Below, piece after piece: positions 6,969-14,952 of a DNA stretch of 22,943 nucleotides. Below the pieces are notes generated by a model. It saw only the letters and a program-made list of their open reading frames with translations. It ran no database searches and had not been told where the DNA came from. The DNA is from Lysobacter_C sp966210725. GTDB lineage: Bacteria > Pseudomonadota > Gammaproteobacteria > Xanthomonadales > Xanthomonadaceae. Every line of letters begins with the position of its first letter. Position 1 is the stretch's first letter. Where the stretch lies: NCBI GenBank assembly GCA_966210725.1, contig CBIHLN010000038.1, positions 1 through 22,943 on the forward strand. Direction: 5' to 3'. Made by a program: the position numbers and the translations under genes.

Positions 6969-8801
6969 ATGAAGCCCGTTGCACTGCACCGCACCCTGCT
7001 CGCCCTTGCGCTGTCGACCGCCCTGGTCGGCTGTGCCACCACGGCGTCCGCACCTGCACCCGAGGCCAGCGCACGCGCCGGCACGTCGGCGCAGGCCGAG
7101 ACCAAGGCCGAGCGGCTCGATGCGCTGTACGCGCAGTACTGGGAGGAGCTGCTCGAGCTCAACCCGCTGGCGGCCACCTTCCAGGGCGACAACCGCTACA
7201 ACGACCGGATGCCGAACTTCCTCTCGGAGGACTACCGCGAGAAGTCGCGTGCGTTTACCCAGCGCTGGCTGGAGACGGTCGAGGCGGTGGGATCGGATGG
7301 GCTGGAAGGCCAGGACCTGCTGAGCTACCAGATCTTCGTGCGCGACGCGAAGAACGAACTGGCCGGCGAGCGTTTCCCCGGCTGGCAGCAGCCGATCAAC
7401 CAGTTCTACAACTTCGCCTCCACTGCCGTGCAACTGGGCTCGGGCACCGGCGCGCAGCCGTTCAAGACGGTCGAGGACTACGACAACTGGCGCAAGCGCG
7501 CCTCGCAGGTCCCGCTGCTGTTCGACACCGCCATCGCCAACAGCCGCATCGGCGTTGAGAACGGCGTGGTGCAGCCGCGTGCCCTGATGGAGAAGGTGAT
7601 CCCGCAGCTGGACGCGCTGATCAAGGACGACGCCGAGCAGACGCTGTTCTGGCGCCCGATCGAGACCATGCCCGAGTCGTTCCCCGCCGCCGACCGCGAG
7701 CGGCTGACGGCCGAGTACCGGACGATGATCGAGGACGAGCTGATGCCGGCCTACCGCGAAATGCGGGCATTCGTCGCCGACGAGTACATGCCACATGCGC
7801 GCGAGACGTCGGGCATGGGCGCGCTGCCCGGCGGCGACGCCTGGTACGCCTTCAATGCCCGCAACTCCACCACCACCGACCTCACGCCCGCGCAGATCCA
7901 CCAGATCGGCCTGGACGAAGTCGCCCGTATCCACGGCGAAATGCGCAAGGTGATGGCGGAGGTCGGCTTCAAGGGTGACCTGCAGGACTTCTTCGCCTTC
8001 ATGCGCGATGACGAGCGCTTCCAGTTCGAGAGCGAAGAAGCCCTGCTGACCCACTACCGGGCGCTGGAGGACAAGGTCAACGTCCACATCCCGAAGCTCT
8101 TCTCGCTGACGCCCAAGGCCGCCTTCGAGATCCGCCCGGTGGAACCGTTCCGTGCCCAGTCCGCGGCGGGCGGATCGTACATGCGGCCGAGCGAAGACGG
8201 CAGCCGCCCCGGCATCTTCTACGTCAATACCTACGACCTGCCGACACGCCAGACCTGGGACGCGGAGGACCTGTTCCTGCACGAGGCCATCCCGGGCCAC
8301 CACTTCCAGCTGGCGTTGCAGCAGGAGCTGACCGGCCTGCCCACGTTCCGCCGCTTCGGCGGCGAGACGGCCTTCACCGAGGGCTGGGGCCTGTATGCCG
8401 AGTCGCTGGGCAAGGACCTGGGCCTGTACTCCGATCCGTACAACTACTTCGGCTATCTGCAGAACGAGCTGTGGCGCGCGATCCGCCTGGTCGTGGACAC
8501 CGGCCTGCACAGCAAGGGCTGGACCCGCGAGCAGGTGATCGCCTACATGCTGGAGAATTCGGCCACCGCCGAAACCCCGGCCATCTCCGAGACCGAGCGC
8601 TACATGGCCATCCCGGGCCAAGCGCTGGCGTACAAGATCGGCGAGCTCAAGATCAAGGAGCTGCGCGCCAAGGCCGAGGCCGAGCTCGGTGCGGACTTCG
8701 ACATCCGCGAGTTCCACGCCGAGGTGCTGAAGGACGGATCGGTGCCGCTGGACGTACTGGAAGGCAAGATCGACCGCTGGATCGCGGCGAAGAAGGCGTA
8801 A
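6969..8801 (+). CDS. DUF885 lipoprotein, probable zinc metallopeptidase
   Basis: The 610-residue protein begins with a lipoprotein signal peptide: hydrophobic LLALALSTALVGC with the lipidated Cys at 22, followed by Ala rather than Asp, which favours outer-membrane sorting. The mature part is a DUF885 protein. The metal-binding helix HEAIPGHH is at about 438-445, followed by the conserved TEGWGLYAESLGKDLG, which supplies a further Glu ligand, and by the family phrases NPLAATFQGDNRYNDRMPNF near the N-terminus and SATAETPAISETERYMAIPGQALAYKIGELKI near the C-terminus. The length is typical. DUF885 proteins are regarded as gluzincin-like peptidases; the substrate here is unknown. The ATG at 6969 is preceded by GGAG at a suitable distance. 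The gene ends at a strong terminator and stands alone as a transcription unit. Confidence 0.9.
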   Translation: MKPVALHRTLLALALSTALVGCATTASAPAPEASARAGTSAQAETKAERLDALYAQYWEELLELNPLAATFQGDNRYNDRMPNFLSEDYREKSRAFTQRWLETVEAVGSDGLEGQDLLSYQIFVRDAKNELAGERFPGWQQPINQFYNFASTAVQLGSGTGAQPFKTVEDYDNWRKRASQVPLLFDTAIANSRIGVENGVVQPRALMEKVIPQLDALIKDDAEQTLFWRPIETMPESFPAADRERLTAEYRTMIEDELMPAYREMRAFVADEYMPHARETSGMGALPGGDAWYAFNARNSTTTDLTPAQIHQIGLDEVARIHGEMRKVMAEVGFKGDLQDFFAFMRDDERFQFESEEALLTHYRALEDKVNVHIPKLFSLTPKAAFEIRPVEPFRAQSAAGGSYMRPSEDGSRPGIFYVNTYDLPTRQTWDAEDLFLHEAIPGHHFQLALQQELTGLPTFRRFGGETAFTEGWGLYAESLGKDLGLYSDPYNYFGYLQNELWRAIRLVVDTGLHSKGWTREQVIAYMLENSATAETPAISETERYMAIPGQALAYKIGELKIKELRAKAEAELGADFDIREFHAEVLKDGSVPLDVLEGKIDRWIAAKKA

Positions 8802-8822
8802 GGCCGAAAGACGCGCGGATCG

Positions 8823-8850
8823 ACGGGCCGGCCCACGCCGGCCCGTTTTT
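8823..8850 (+). terminator. Rho-independent terminator of the DUF885 gene
   Basis: ACGGGCCGGC (8823-8832), loop CCAC and GCCGGCCCGT (8837-8846) form a perfect 10-bp stem followed directly by a T-run to 8850. It lies 21 bp after the stop codon. Confidence 0.9.
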
Positions 8851-8937
8851 CATTCCGGCGTCCGTACCGTCATGCGGGTTGTGCAGGCCGGCCCACCCAC
8901 GCACACTCCAGCCCCCTCTTGCTCAAGGACGAGCCCG

Positions 8938-9813
8938 ATGCGCGCACTTCGTTTGCTGCTGCCTGCCGTACTGGCAATGGCGGCCCTTTCCCCCCGTCCC
9001 GCGCTGCAGGCCGCCGATGCGCCCCCGCGCGCCACCATGCTCGCCTCGTCGCACCGCGATGGCATCGCCGTGCGGGAGTACTGGGTGAGCGAAAAGCTCG
9101 ACGGCGTCCGCGGGCACTGGGACGGCGCGCATCTGTGGACGCGCGGCGGTCACCGCATCCATGCGCCGGCGTGGTTTACCCGCGGGTGGCCGGCAACGCC
9201 GATGGACGGCGAGCTGTGGATCGGACGCGGGCAGTTCGAGCGCACCAGCGCCATCGTGCGCACCGGCCAGCCGGATGACGCCGCGTGGCGCGACATGCGC
9301 TTCATGGTGTTCGACCTGCCCGCCCATCCCGGCCCGCTCGAGGCACGGCTGGTCGCGTTGCGCCGGAACACCGGCGCCGCAGGCGTGCGATGGCTGCAGG
9401 CCGTGCCGCAGGTGCGGGTGGACGATGCCCGCGCGCTTGAACGGCGTCTCGACGAAGTGGAGGCCCGTGGCGGCGAGGGGCTGATGCTGCACCACCGTGG
9501 CTCGATCTATCGCAACGGACGCAGCGAGTGGCTGCTGAAGTACAAGCGGCATGACGATGCGGAAGCGCGCGTGGTCGCGCACCTGCCCGGCAAGGGCAAG
9601 TACGAAGGGATGACCGGCTCGCTGCTGGTCGAGCGTCCCGATGGTGTGCGGTTCCGGCTGGGCAGTGGCCTGAGCGATGTACAGCGCGCCGACCCACCGC
9701 CGATCGGTGCGTGGGTCACGTACCGGTACGACGGCTTGACGTCGAAGGGGGTGCCGCGGTTCGCGCGGTTCCTGCGCGTGCGGCACGGCTGGACACCCGA
9801 AGCGCCGGAATAG
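8938..9813 (+). CDS. ligE: ATP-dependent DNA ligase, Lig E type, exported
   Basis: The 291-residue protein has an N-terminal signal peptide (MRALRLLLPAVLAMAAL, likely cleaved near ALQAAD) followed by a minimal ATP-dependent ligase. Motif I is EKLDGVR with adenylated Lys53. Motif III is MDGELW (89-94), motif IIIa FMVFDLP, motif IV GGEGLMLH (around Glu180) and motif V LLKYKRHDDAEARV (Lys201, Lys203). The C-terminal ~70 residues form the OB-fold. No extra domains are present. This architecture and the export signal are those of Lig E, a proteobacterial periplasmic ligase that seals nicked DNA with ATP; roles in DNA uptake or extracellular DNA have been proposed. The ATG at 8938 follows AAGGA by a normal distance. 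It is transcribed alone, between two terminators. Confidence 0.9.
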   Translation: MRALRLLLPAVLAMAALSPRPALQAADAPPRATMLASSHRDGIAVREYWVSEKLDGVRGHWDGAHLWTRGGHRIHAPAWFTRGWPATPMDGELWIGRGQFERTSAIVRTGQPDDAAWRDMRFMVFDLPAHPGPLEARLVALRRNTGAAGVRWLQAVPQVRVDDARALERRLDEVEARGGEGLMLHHRGSIYRNGRSEWLLKYKRHDDAEARVVAHLPGKGKYEGMTGSLLVERPDGVRFRLGSGLSDVQRADPPPIGAWVTYRYDGLTSKGVPRFARFLRVRHGWTPEAPE

Positions 9814-9857
9814 CTGCCAATCCACCGGCCCAGCGACACGGCGGGCAGGACGCGTAC

Positions 9858-9888
9858 AAAGAAAAGGGCCGGCATCACGGCCGGCCCT
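9858..9888 (-). terminator. Rho-independent terminator of the DEAD-box helicase gene
   Basis: AGGGCCGGC (9865-9873) pairs with GCCGGCCCT-type sequence at 9880-9888, with a 6-base loop; reading leftwards the stem is followed by TTTTCTTT. It lies 26 bp beyond the helicase stop. On the plus strand the tail is C-rich, so it serves mainly the leftward gene. Confidence 0.8.
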
Positions 9889-9914
9889 CTTCAACTCATT
9901 GCCCGATGCCTGAC

Positions 9915-11234
9915 TCAGGCACCCGCATCCCGACGCGCGCCGCCGCGGCCGGCGCCGCCACGGTGCTGCTTCGGACCGGCGTGCGCGTGGCGCGCGGCCG
10001 GCTTGCCGTGCGGGCGATGCGCCGGCTTGCGCGGGCCATTATTGCGACCGCCGTTGTTGCTGCGCGGGTTGGGGATGGCGGCGTCCAGGCGGATCGGACG
10101 GCTGGGCGCGTAGCCTTCCACCGCTTCCATCGCGATGTCGTCCTTGAGAATGCGCTGGATCTGGCGCAGCAGGCCGCCCTCGTCGTGCGACACCAGCGAG
10201 ATGGCCTCGCCCGTGGCGCCGTTGCGACCGGTGCGGCCGATGCGGTGCACGTAGTCCTCGGCCACCATCGGCAGGTCGAAGTTGATGACCAGCGGCAGGT
10301 TGGGGATGTCCAGGCCGCGCGCGGCGACATCGGTCGCCACCAGCACGCGGACGCGGTTGGCCTTGAACGCGTTGAGCGCCTTCTGCCGGGCCGCCTGGCT
10401 CTTGTTGCCGTGGATCGCCACGGCCTTCAGGCCGGATTTCTCCAACTGCTCGGACAGGCGGTTGCAGCCGTGCTTGGTGCGGCCGAACACGATGACCTGG
10501 TCGTTCGGGCGCGCCGCCAGGATGTCGACCAGCAGGTCGCGCTTGCGGCCGCTGTCCACGGGGTGCGCGCGGTGGGTGATGGTGTCGACGATGGCGTTGT
10601 TGGCCGCCACCTGCACCTGCTGCGGATTGCGCATGAACTCCAGCGCCAGCGCCTTGAGCTGCGCCTCGAACGTGGCCGAGAACAACAGGGTCTGACGGTC
10701 GCGCGGCAGCTTGGCGAGGATGCGCTTGATCGCGGGCAGGAAGCCCATGTCGAGCATGCGGTCGGCCTCGTCCATCACCAGGATCTCGATGCCGTCCAGG
10801 CGCGCGGTGCCGCGCTCCAGGTGGTCGATCAGCCGGCCCGGGGTGGCCACCAGGATGTCGACGCCGCGACGCAGGGCGTCGACCTGCGGGCCCATGCCGG
10901 CGCCACCGAAGATGGTGGTGATGCCCATGCGCAGGTGCTTGCCGTAGCCACGCAGGCTGTCGCTGACCTGCACGGCCAGTTCGCGGGTGGGGACCAGGAT
11001 CAGCGCGCGCGGCTTGCGCGGGCCGCTGACGCCGGTCTGCTTGGACAGCAGGTTGAGCAGCGGCAGGCCGAATGCGGCGGTCTTGCCGGTGCCGGTCTGG
11101 GCGCCGCCCAGCAGGTCATGGCCGGACAGCACCAGCGGGATGGCCTGGGTCTGGATCGGGGTGGGCGTGTCGTAGCCCTGTTCGGACAACGCGCGCAGCA
11201 ACGCGGGCGAAAGCCCGAGGGATTCGAAGGACAT
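9915..11234 (-). CDS. rhlE: RhlE-type DEAD-box ATP-dependent RNA helicase
   Basis: The 439-residue protein is a two-domain DEAD-box helicase. It has a Q-motif (F-x-x-LGLSPALLRALSEQGYDTPTPIQ), Walker A AQTGTGKT (45-52), PTREL, GG, TPGR, DEAD at 155-158 (VMDEADRMLDMGF), SAT at 186-188, then in domain 2 VIVFGRTK, the ATDVAARGLD motif and HRIGRTGR. The last ~55 residues are Arg/Lys/Gly/His-rich and disordered, an RNA-binding tail typical of RhlE. Such helicases remodel structured RNA in ribosome maturation and mRNA decay, especially in the cold. The ATG at 11234 is preceded by CTGGAG and begins directly before the Q-motif; a longer open frame upstream (to 11330) has no supporting domain sequence. 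Confidence 0.93.
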   Translation of the reverse strand: MSFESLGLSPALLRALSEQGYDTPTPIQTQAIPLVLSGHDLLGGAQTGTGKTAAFGLPLLNLLSKQTGVSGPRKPRALILVPTRELAVQVSDSLRGYGKHLRMGITTIFGGAGMGPQVDALRRGVDILVATPGRLIDHLERGTARLDGIEILVMDEADRMLDMGFLPAIKRILAKLPRDRQTLLFSATFEAQLKALALEFMRNPQQVQVAANNAIVDTITHRAHPVDSGRKRDLLVDILAARPNDQVIVFGRTKHGCNRLSEQLEKSGLKAVAIHGNKSQAARQKALNAFKANRVRVLVATDVAARGLDIPNLPLVINFDLPMVAEDYVHRIGRTGRNGATGEAISLVSHDEGGLLRQIQRILKDDIAMEAVEGYAPSRPIRLDAAIPNPRSNNGGRNNGPRKPAHRPHGKPAARHAHAGPKQHRGGAGRGGARRDAGA

Positions 11235-11549
11235 GTGTTGGAACTCCAGGTGTGCGATCCGCGAACGATGTCGCGGCGTACCCGAAGCGTTCCCTTGAAC
11301 CGCGCCACGAGTATTCGAATTTGACGGCACCGGATGCTCCGGACCGTGTCGGCGCTACGAAAGACGTGCGGGATAAAGGCCGCGATCGGCGAGTCAGGGC
11401 AAGGCCTGGAACTCAGTGCGAGGCGGCAGGCATACCTGGGAAACGTACCCCTTGCGGGGAGGCAGCCGTGCGCTGGACGGCGCGAAGTGTAGGCGATCCA
11501 CCCCGCCGGCGCCATCGGCGCGCACGTGCCCCATTCAGGTCCGCCCGGC
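11235..11549 (-). other. 315-bp region upstream of rhlE, possible structured 5' leader
   Basis: No convincing gene lies here. Reading leftwards, TACACT (11491-11486) could be a -10 element, but its -35 is poor. A transcript from it would carry a leader of about 245 nt. The leader would contain a CCCC-GCAA-GGGG tetraloop hairpin (11461-11450 area) and a longer imperfect GCCTG...CAGGC pairing. A smaller CCGGA-TGC-TCCGG hairpin lies near 11330. Closer, TTTATCCC at about 11380-11373 is an alternative -10. I could not match it to 6S, SRP, tmRNA or RNase P RNA. Confidence 0.3.
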
Positions 11550-12284
11550 TCAGCCCAGCGCCACGCCCAGCAAGGTCACCCACCCGATGGTGAACACCAG
11601 CAGCAGCGCGATCCGCCGGAACGCCTCCTGCGGCACCCGGCGCAGCACCCGCCGCCCCAGCCACGTCCCCGCCAGCGCCACCACCGCGAGCAGCGGGATC
11701 CACGCCAGGTCGTCGGCATGGATGTACCCGTTGCGCCAGTAGACCACCGCGCGGCTGAGGTCGATGCCCATGTCGATGGCCGCCGACGTCGCCACGAACA
11801 CCTCCTTGGGCAGGTCGAACGCCGCCAGCGCCAGGCCGCGCACCGCGCCGCCCGTCCCCACCAGCCCCGCCATGCCGCCCGACAGCGCGCCGGCGACGAC
11901 GGCGTTGGAGGTCGTCGGCGCGAACGTCGCCGTCGGCCGCCACAGCAGCCAGCCGCTCAGGCCGATCAGGAATGCCGCGAGCAACCGCTCCAGCCAGGCC
12001 GTCTCGACCAGCGTGCCCGCCAGCCCACCGAGGATGGCGAACAGCACCGATGGCATGCCCAGCCGGACCAGCAGGGGGCGGTCGATGCCGGCGCGGAACA
12101 GGCCCAGCTTGCTGAGGTTGCTGGCCAGGTGGAACAGCGCGGTGATGCCCAGCACCGACTCGAAATCGAAGAAGAAATTGGCGATCGGCACGAAGAACAC
12201 CGACGAACCGAAGCCGCCGACGGTGCCGGCGACCTCCGCCAGCAGGGCCAGGGCGAGAAACAGCAGTGCGCGTTCGATACCCAA
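11550..12284 (-). CDS. TauE/SafE (TSUP) family permease
   Basis: The protein has 244 residues with the two-repeat, eight-helix layout of TSUP transporters, which move sulfite, sulfoacetate or related organosulfonate anions across the inner membrane. Visible marks are the first-repeat phrase GTVGGFGSSVFFVPIANFFF, the second-repeat phrase GALSGGMAGLVGTGGAVRGLAL, and a polar loop with RAVVYWRNGYI. The closing helix is LLLVFTIGWVTLLGVALG. I place the start at the TTG at 12284 because GGAGG (12295-12291) sits six bases upstream. A GTG eight codons earlier (12308) is in frame, but this SD would lie inside its coding sequence. No sulfur-metabolism gene is adjacent, so the substrate is open. Confidence 0.85.
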   Translation of the reverse strand: MGIERALLFLALALLAEVAGTVGGFGSSVFFVPIANFFFDFESVLGITALFHLASNLSKLGLFRAGIDRPLLVRLGMPSVLFAILGGLAGTLVETAWLERLLAAFLIGLSGWLLWRPTATFAPTTSNAVVAGALSGGMAGLVGTGGAVRGLALAAFDLPKEVFVATSAAIDMGIDLSRAVVYWRNGYIHADDLAWIPLLAVVALAGTWLGRRVLRRVPQEAFRRIALLLVFTIGWVTLLGVALG

Positions 12285-12666
12285 GGCACGCCTCCGGCGG
12301 TTTGGCACCCGACGGCTGCGGGCCCTGCGACAGCATGCCTCGACGGCGGGCCGTGGCGGCGTCCGTGACCTCCGGCACCCGCCCCCCGGGCGACCCCGGG
12401 GTACCGTCTACCGAAACGCCGGCCACTGCGCCGGTACCGCGGATGACCGGGCGCCCTCGCCGCCCGCACCGGACTGGCCATCCTCGTCGGCCACAGGCAA
12501 AGGCCCGGGCAGGTCCCGGGCCTTTGCCTGTGCGGTCCACGGCCGCTGTAAAGACTCGTTATGACAGCGCCATGACGTTCGACACCCCCGGCGCCGGCCG
12601 ATCGGGTCCAAGATGCGCCGTCCGCCCCGCCGGGGCGCACCTACGCCCATGACGTTGGAGAACCAC
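12285..12666. other. Divergent intergenic spacer without a recognisable gene
   Basis: This 382-bp spacer separates the leftward TSUP permease from the rightward M13 peptidase. Short open frames exist on both strands but look like random GC-rich translation. Its main feature is the 18-bp perfect inverted repeat at 12492-12532, listed separately. CAAGAT at 12608-12613 is a possible -10 for the peptidase, but without a good -35. Confidence 0.5.
12492..12532. repeat. Perfect 18-bp inverted repeat (hairpin) between divergent genes
   Basis: CACAGGCAAAGGCCCGGG (12492-12509), a 5-base loop CAGGT, and its exact reverse complement (12515-12532) form a perfect 18-bp stem. The core AAAGGCCCGGG/CCCGGGCCTTT looks like a terminator stem, but no T-tract follows on either strand and no gene ends here. 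Confidence 0.9.
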
Positions 12667-14775
12667 GTGAACCTGAGCTCACCCAAGGCCCTGCTGCTGT
12701 CGCTGGCGATTGCCGGCGTCATCGCCGGTTGCAACCGCCAGGACGCCGACACGACGGCCGCCGGCACCACCGACACCGCCGCCGCGGACACCGCGCGCTT
12801 CACCCTCGACGAAACCAGCCTGCCGCCGGTCAACCGCTTCTCGAAGGCCGACCTGGACCCGTCCGTCGACGCGTGCACCGACTTCGGTGGGCACGTCAAC
12901 GGCAAGTGGCTGGCTGCCAACGACATCCCGGGCGACCGCACCTCATGGGGCGCGTTCGAGATGCTGGACGAGCGTTCCAAGGCAGCACAGCGCCAGCTCG
13001 CCGAGCAGGCCGCCGCGCTTGAAGACGCCAGCGGCGTCGAGAAGATCGTCGGCGACCTGTGGGCCACCGGCATGAACGCCGAGGCCATCAACGCCGCCGG
13101 CATCACCCCGATCAAGGGCCACCTGGATGCCATCGCCGCGCTCGACAGCAGCGAGGCCGTGGCCGACTACCTGCGCAACAGCGCGGCCAAGGGGCAGAAT
13201 TTCCTGTTCGGCTTCGGCCCGGAAGCGGACTTCAAGGACTCGGCCAACAACATCGCCTACGCGATGCAGGGCGGCCTGGGCCTGCCGGACAAGACCTACT
13301 ACACCGACGCCGACAAGGCCGACAAGCTGGCCGCCTACGAGAAGCACGTCGCCAAGGTGCTGGAGATGTCGGGCGTGCCCGCGGCCGATGCCGCGACGCA
13401 GGCGTCCAACGTCATCGCCTTCGAGAAGCGCCTGGCGGGCGTGTCCAAGTCGCAGGAGGAGATGTCGCGCGATGTCTCGCTGTACTACAACCCGGTCACG
13501 CCGGCCGAGGCCGACAAGCTGACGCCGAACTTTAGCTGGACCCGCTTCTTCGACTCGCAGGGCGTCGAGACGCCGGCGATGTTCTCGCTGGCGATGCCGG
13601 ACTTCCACGCCGAAGTGAGCGAGATGCTGGAGGACGTGCCGGTCGAGCAGTGGCAGAGCTACCTGCGCTTCCACACCGTGGACGGCGCCTCGCCGTACCT
13701 GTCGGACGAGTTCGTGCAGGCCAACTACGAGTTCTACGGCAAGACCATGCGCGGCCAGAAGGAGCTCAAGGAGCGCGGCAAGCGCGTCCTGGACACCATC
13801 GAGAGCCAGGCCGGCGAAGCGCTCGGCCAGATGTACGTGGACGTGGCCTTCCCGGCGGACTCCAAGGCCAAGATGCAGGAGCTGGTGAAGAACCTCAGCG
13901 CCGCGCTGAAGCCGCGCATCGAGAACCTGGAGTGGATGAGCGACGAGACCAAGGCCAAGGCCATGGCCAAGTGGGAGACGTTCACCCCCAAGATCGGCTA
14001 CCCGGACAAGTGGCGCGAGTGGACCGGCCTGACGACCGGCCGCGACAGCTACATCGAGAACGTCCTGGCCGCCCAGGAGTTCAACTACAAGTGGCAGCTG
14101 TCCAAGATCGGTGAGCCGGTGGACAAGACCGAGTGGGGCATGAGCCCGCAGACGGTCAACGCCTACTACAACCCGCTGCAGAACGAGATCGTGTTCCCGG
14201 CCGCCATCCTGCAGCCGCCGTTCTTCGATCCCGATGCCGACGCACCGCTCAACTACGGCGGCATCGGTGCGGTCATCGGCCACGAGATGATCCACGGTTA
14301 CGACGACCAGGGCAGCCGTTTCGGGCCGACCGGCAACTTCGAGAACTGGTGGACGGAAACCGACTCCAAGGGCTTCAGCGACCTGACCGGCAAGCTGGTC
14401 AACCAGTTCAACGCCTATGAGGCGGTGCCCGGGAAGAACGTCAACGGCAGCCTGACCCTGGGCGAGAACATCGCCGACCTGGGCGGCCTGGCGGTTGCCT
14501 ATGACGCCATGAAGCGTGCAACCGACGGCAGCCAAGACCCGATGACCGAGGGCATGAGCCGCGACCAGCGTTTCTTCGCGAACTGGGCCACGGTGTGGCG
14601 CCGGAACTTCACCGACCAGGAGTTGGACGTCCGCCTGGCCACCGACCCGCACGCGCCGGCCAACTTCCGGGCGATGGGCGCGCCGAGCAACCTGCCGGCG
14701 TTCGCGGCGGCCTACGAGTGCGAGGCGGGCGACGCGATGGTCCGCGGCGGCGACGACCAGGTCGTGATCTGGTAA
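12667..14775 (+). CDS. M13 family metallopeptidase, lipoprotein (PepO/neprilysin-like)
   Basis: The 702-residue protein opens with a lipoprotein signal (LLLSLAIAGVIAGC, lipidated Cys22, followed by Asn) and an Asp/Thr/Ala-rich linker. The M13 N-terminal domain follows (PSVDACTDFGGHVNGKWL). The catalytic domain has NAYYNPLQNEIVFPAAILQPPFF, the zinc motif HEMIHGYDDQG (His539, Glu540, His543) and the third ligand in GENIADLGGLAVAY (Glu600, with Asp604). The end (CEAGDAMVRGGDDQVVIW) matches the family's C-terminal Cys-x-x-x-D-x-M pattern. M13 enzymes cut oligopeptides on the N-terminal side of hydrophobic residues. The start is the GTG at 12667 with GGAG at proper spacing; an ATG at 12649 is in frame but has a poor SD. 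A second M13 gene follows. Confidence 0.93.
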   Translation: MNLSSPKALLLSLAIAGVIAGCNRQDADTTAAGTTDTAAADTARFTLDETSLPPVNRFSKADLDPSVDACTDFGGHVNGKWLAANDIPGDRTSWGAFEMLDERSKAAQRQLAEQAAALEDASGVEKIVGDLWATGMNAEAINAAGITPIKGHLDAIAALDSSEAVADYLRNSAAKGQNFLFGFGPEADFKDSANNIAYAMQGGLGLPDKTYYTDADKADKLAAYEKHVAKVLEMSGVPAADAATQASNVIAFEKRLAGVSKSQEEMSRDVSLYYNPVTPAEADKLTPNFSWTRFFDSQGVETPAMFSLAMPDFHAEVSEMLEDVPVEQWQSYLRFHTVDGASPYLSDEFVQANYEFYGKTMRGQKELKERGKRVLDTIESQAGEALGQMYVDVAFPADSKAKMQELVKNLSAALKPRIENLEWMSDETKAKAMAKWETFTPKIGYPDKWREWTGLTTGRDSYIENVLAAQEFNYKWQLSKIGEPVDKTEWGMSPQTVNAYYNPLQNEIVFPAAILQPPFFDPDADAPLNYGGIGAVIGHEMIHGYDDQGSRFGPTGNFENWWTETDSKGFSDLTGKLVNQFNAYEAVPGKNVNGSLTLGENIADLGGLAVAYDAMKRATDGSQDPMTEGMSRDQRFFANWATVWRRNFTDQELDVRLATDPHAPANFRAMGAPSNLPAFAAAYECEAGDAMVRGGDDQVVIW

Positions 14776-14811
14776 CCGCACCACGATGACCCGCCCGGGG
14801 CACCCCGGGTC

Positions 14812-14849
14812 CCGAAGGCCCGGGCATGCCCCGGGCCTTCGGCGTTTTT
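14812..14849 (+). terminator. Rho-independent terminator between the two M13 genes
   Basis: A 13-bp stem with core CGAAGGCCCGGG (14813-14824) and CCCGGGCCTTCG (14830-14841) and loop CATGC is followed by GC-G and TTTTT (14845-14849). A smaller CCCGGGG-CA-CCCCGGG palindrome (14794-14809) lies just before it. The two peptidases are therefore probably separate transcription units. Confidence 0.88.
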
Positions 14850-14952
14850 AAGGCCCGCACACGCGACGGGAGGCGATCGAAGCCGTGAACCCGTTCATGG
14901 CCGACGGCACCCTGCTTGGTAGACTCCCGCGGTCATCCAGATGGAATACGCG

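Noticed and set aside
11235..11549. 6S RNA, SRP RNA, tmRNA or RNase P RNA in the rhlE upstream region
   Set aside because: I looked for their conserved cores on both strands and found none; only generic hairpins are present.
12943..14784. 613-codon minus-strand frame opposite the first M13 gene
   Set aside because: It is antisense shadow with His/Val/Leu/Arg bias and no recognisable motif, while the plus strand encodes complete catalytic motifs.
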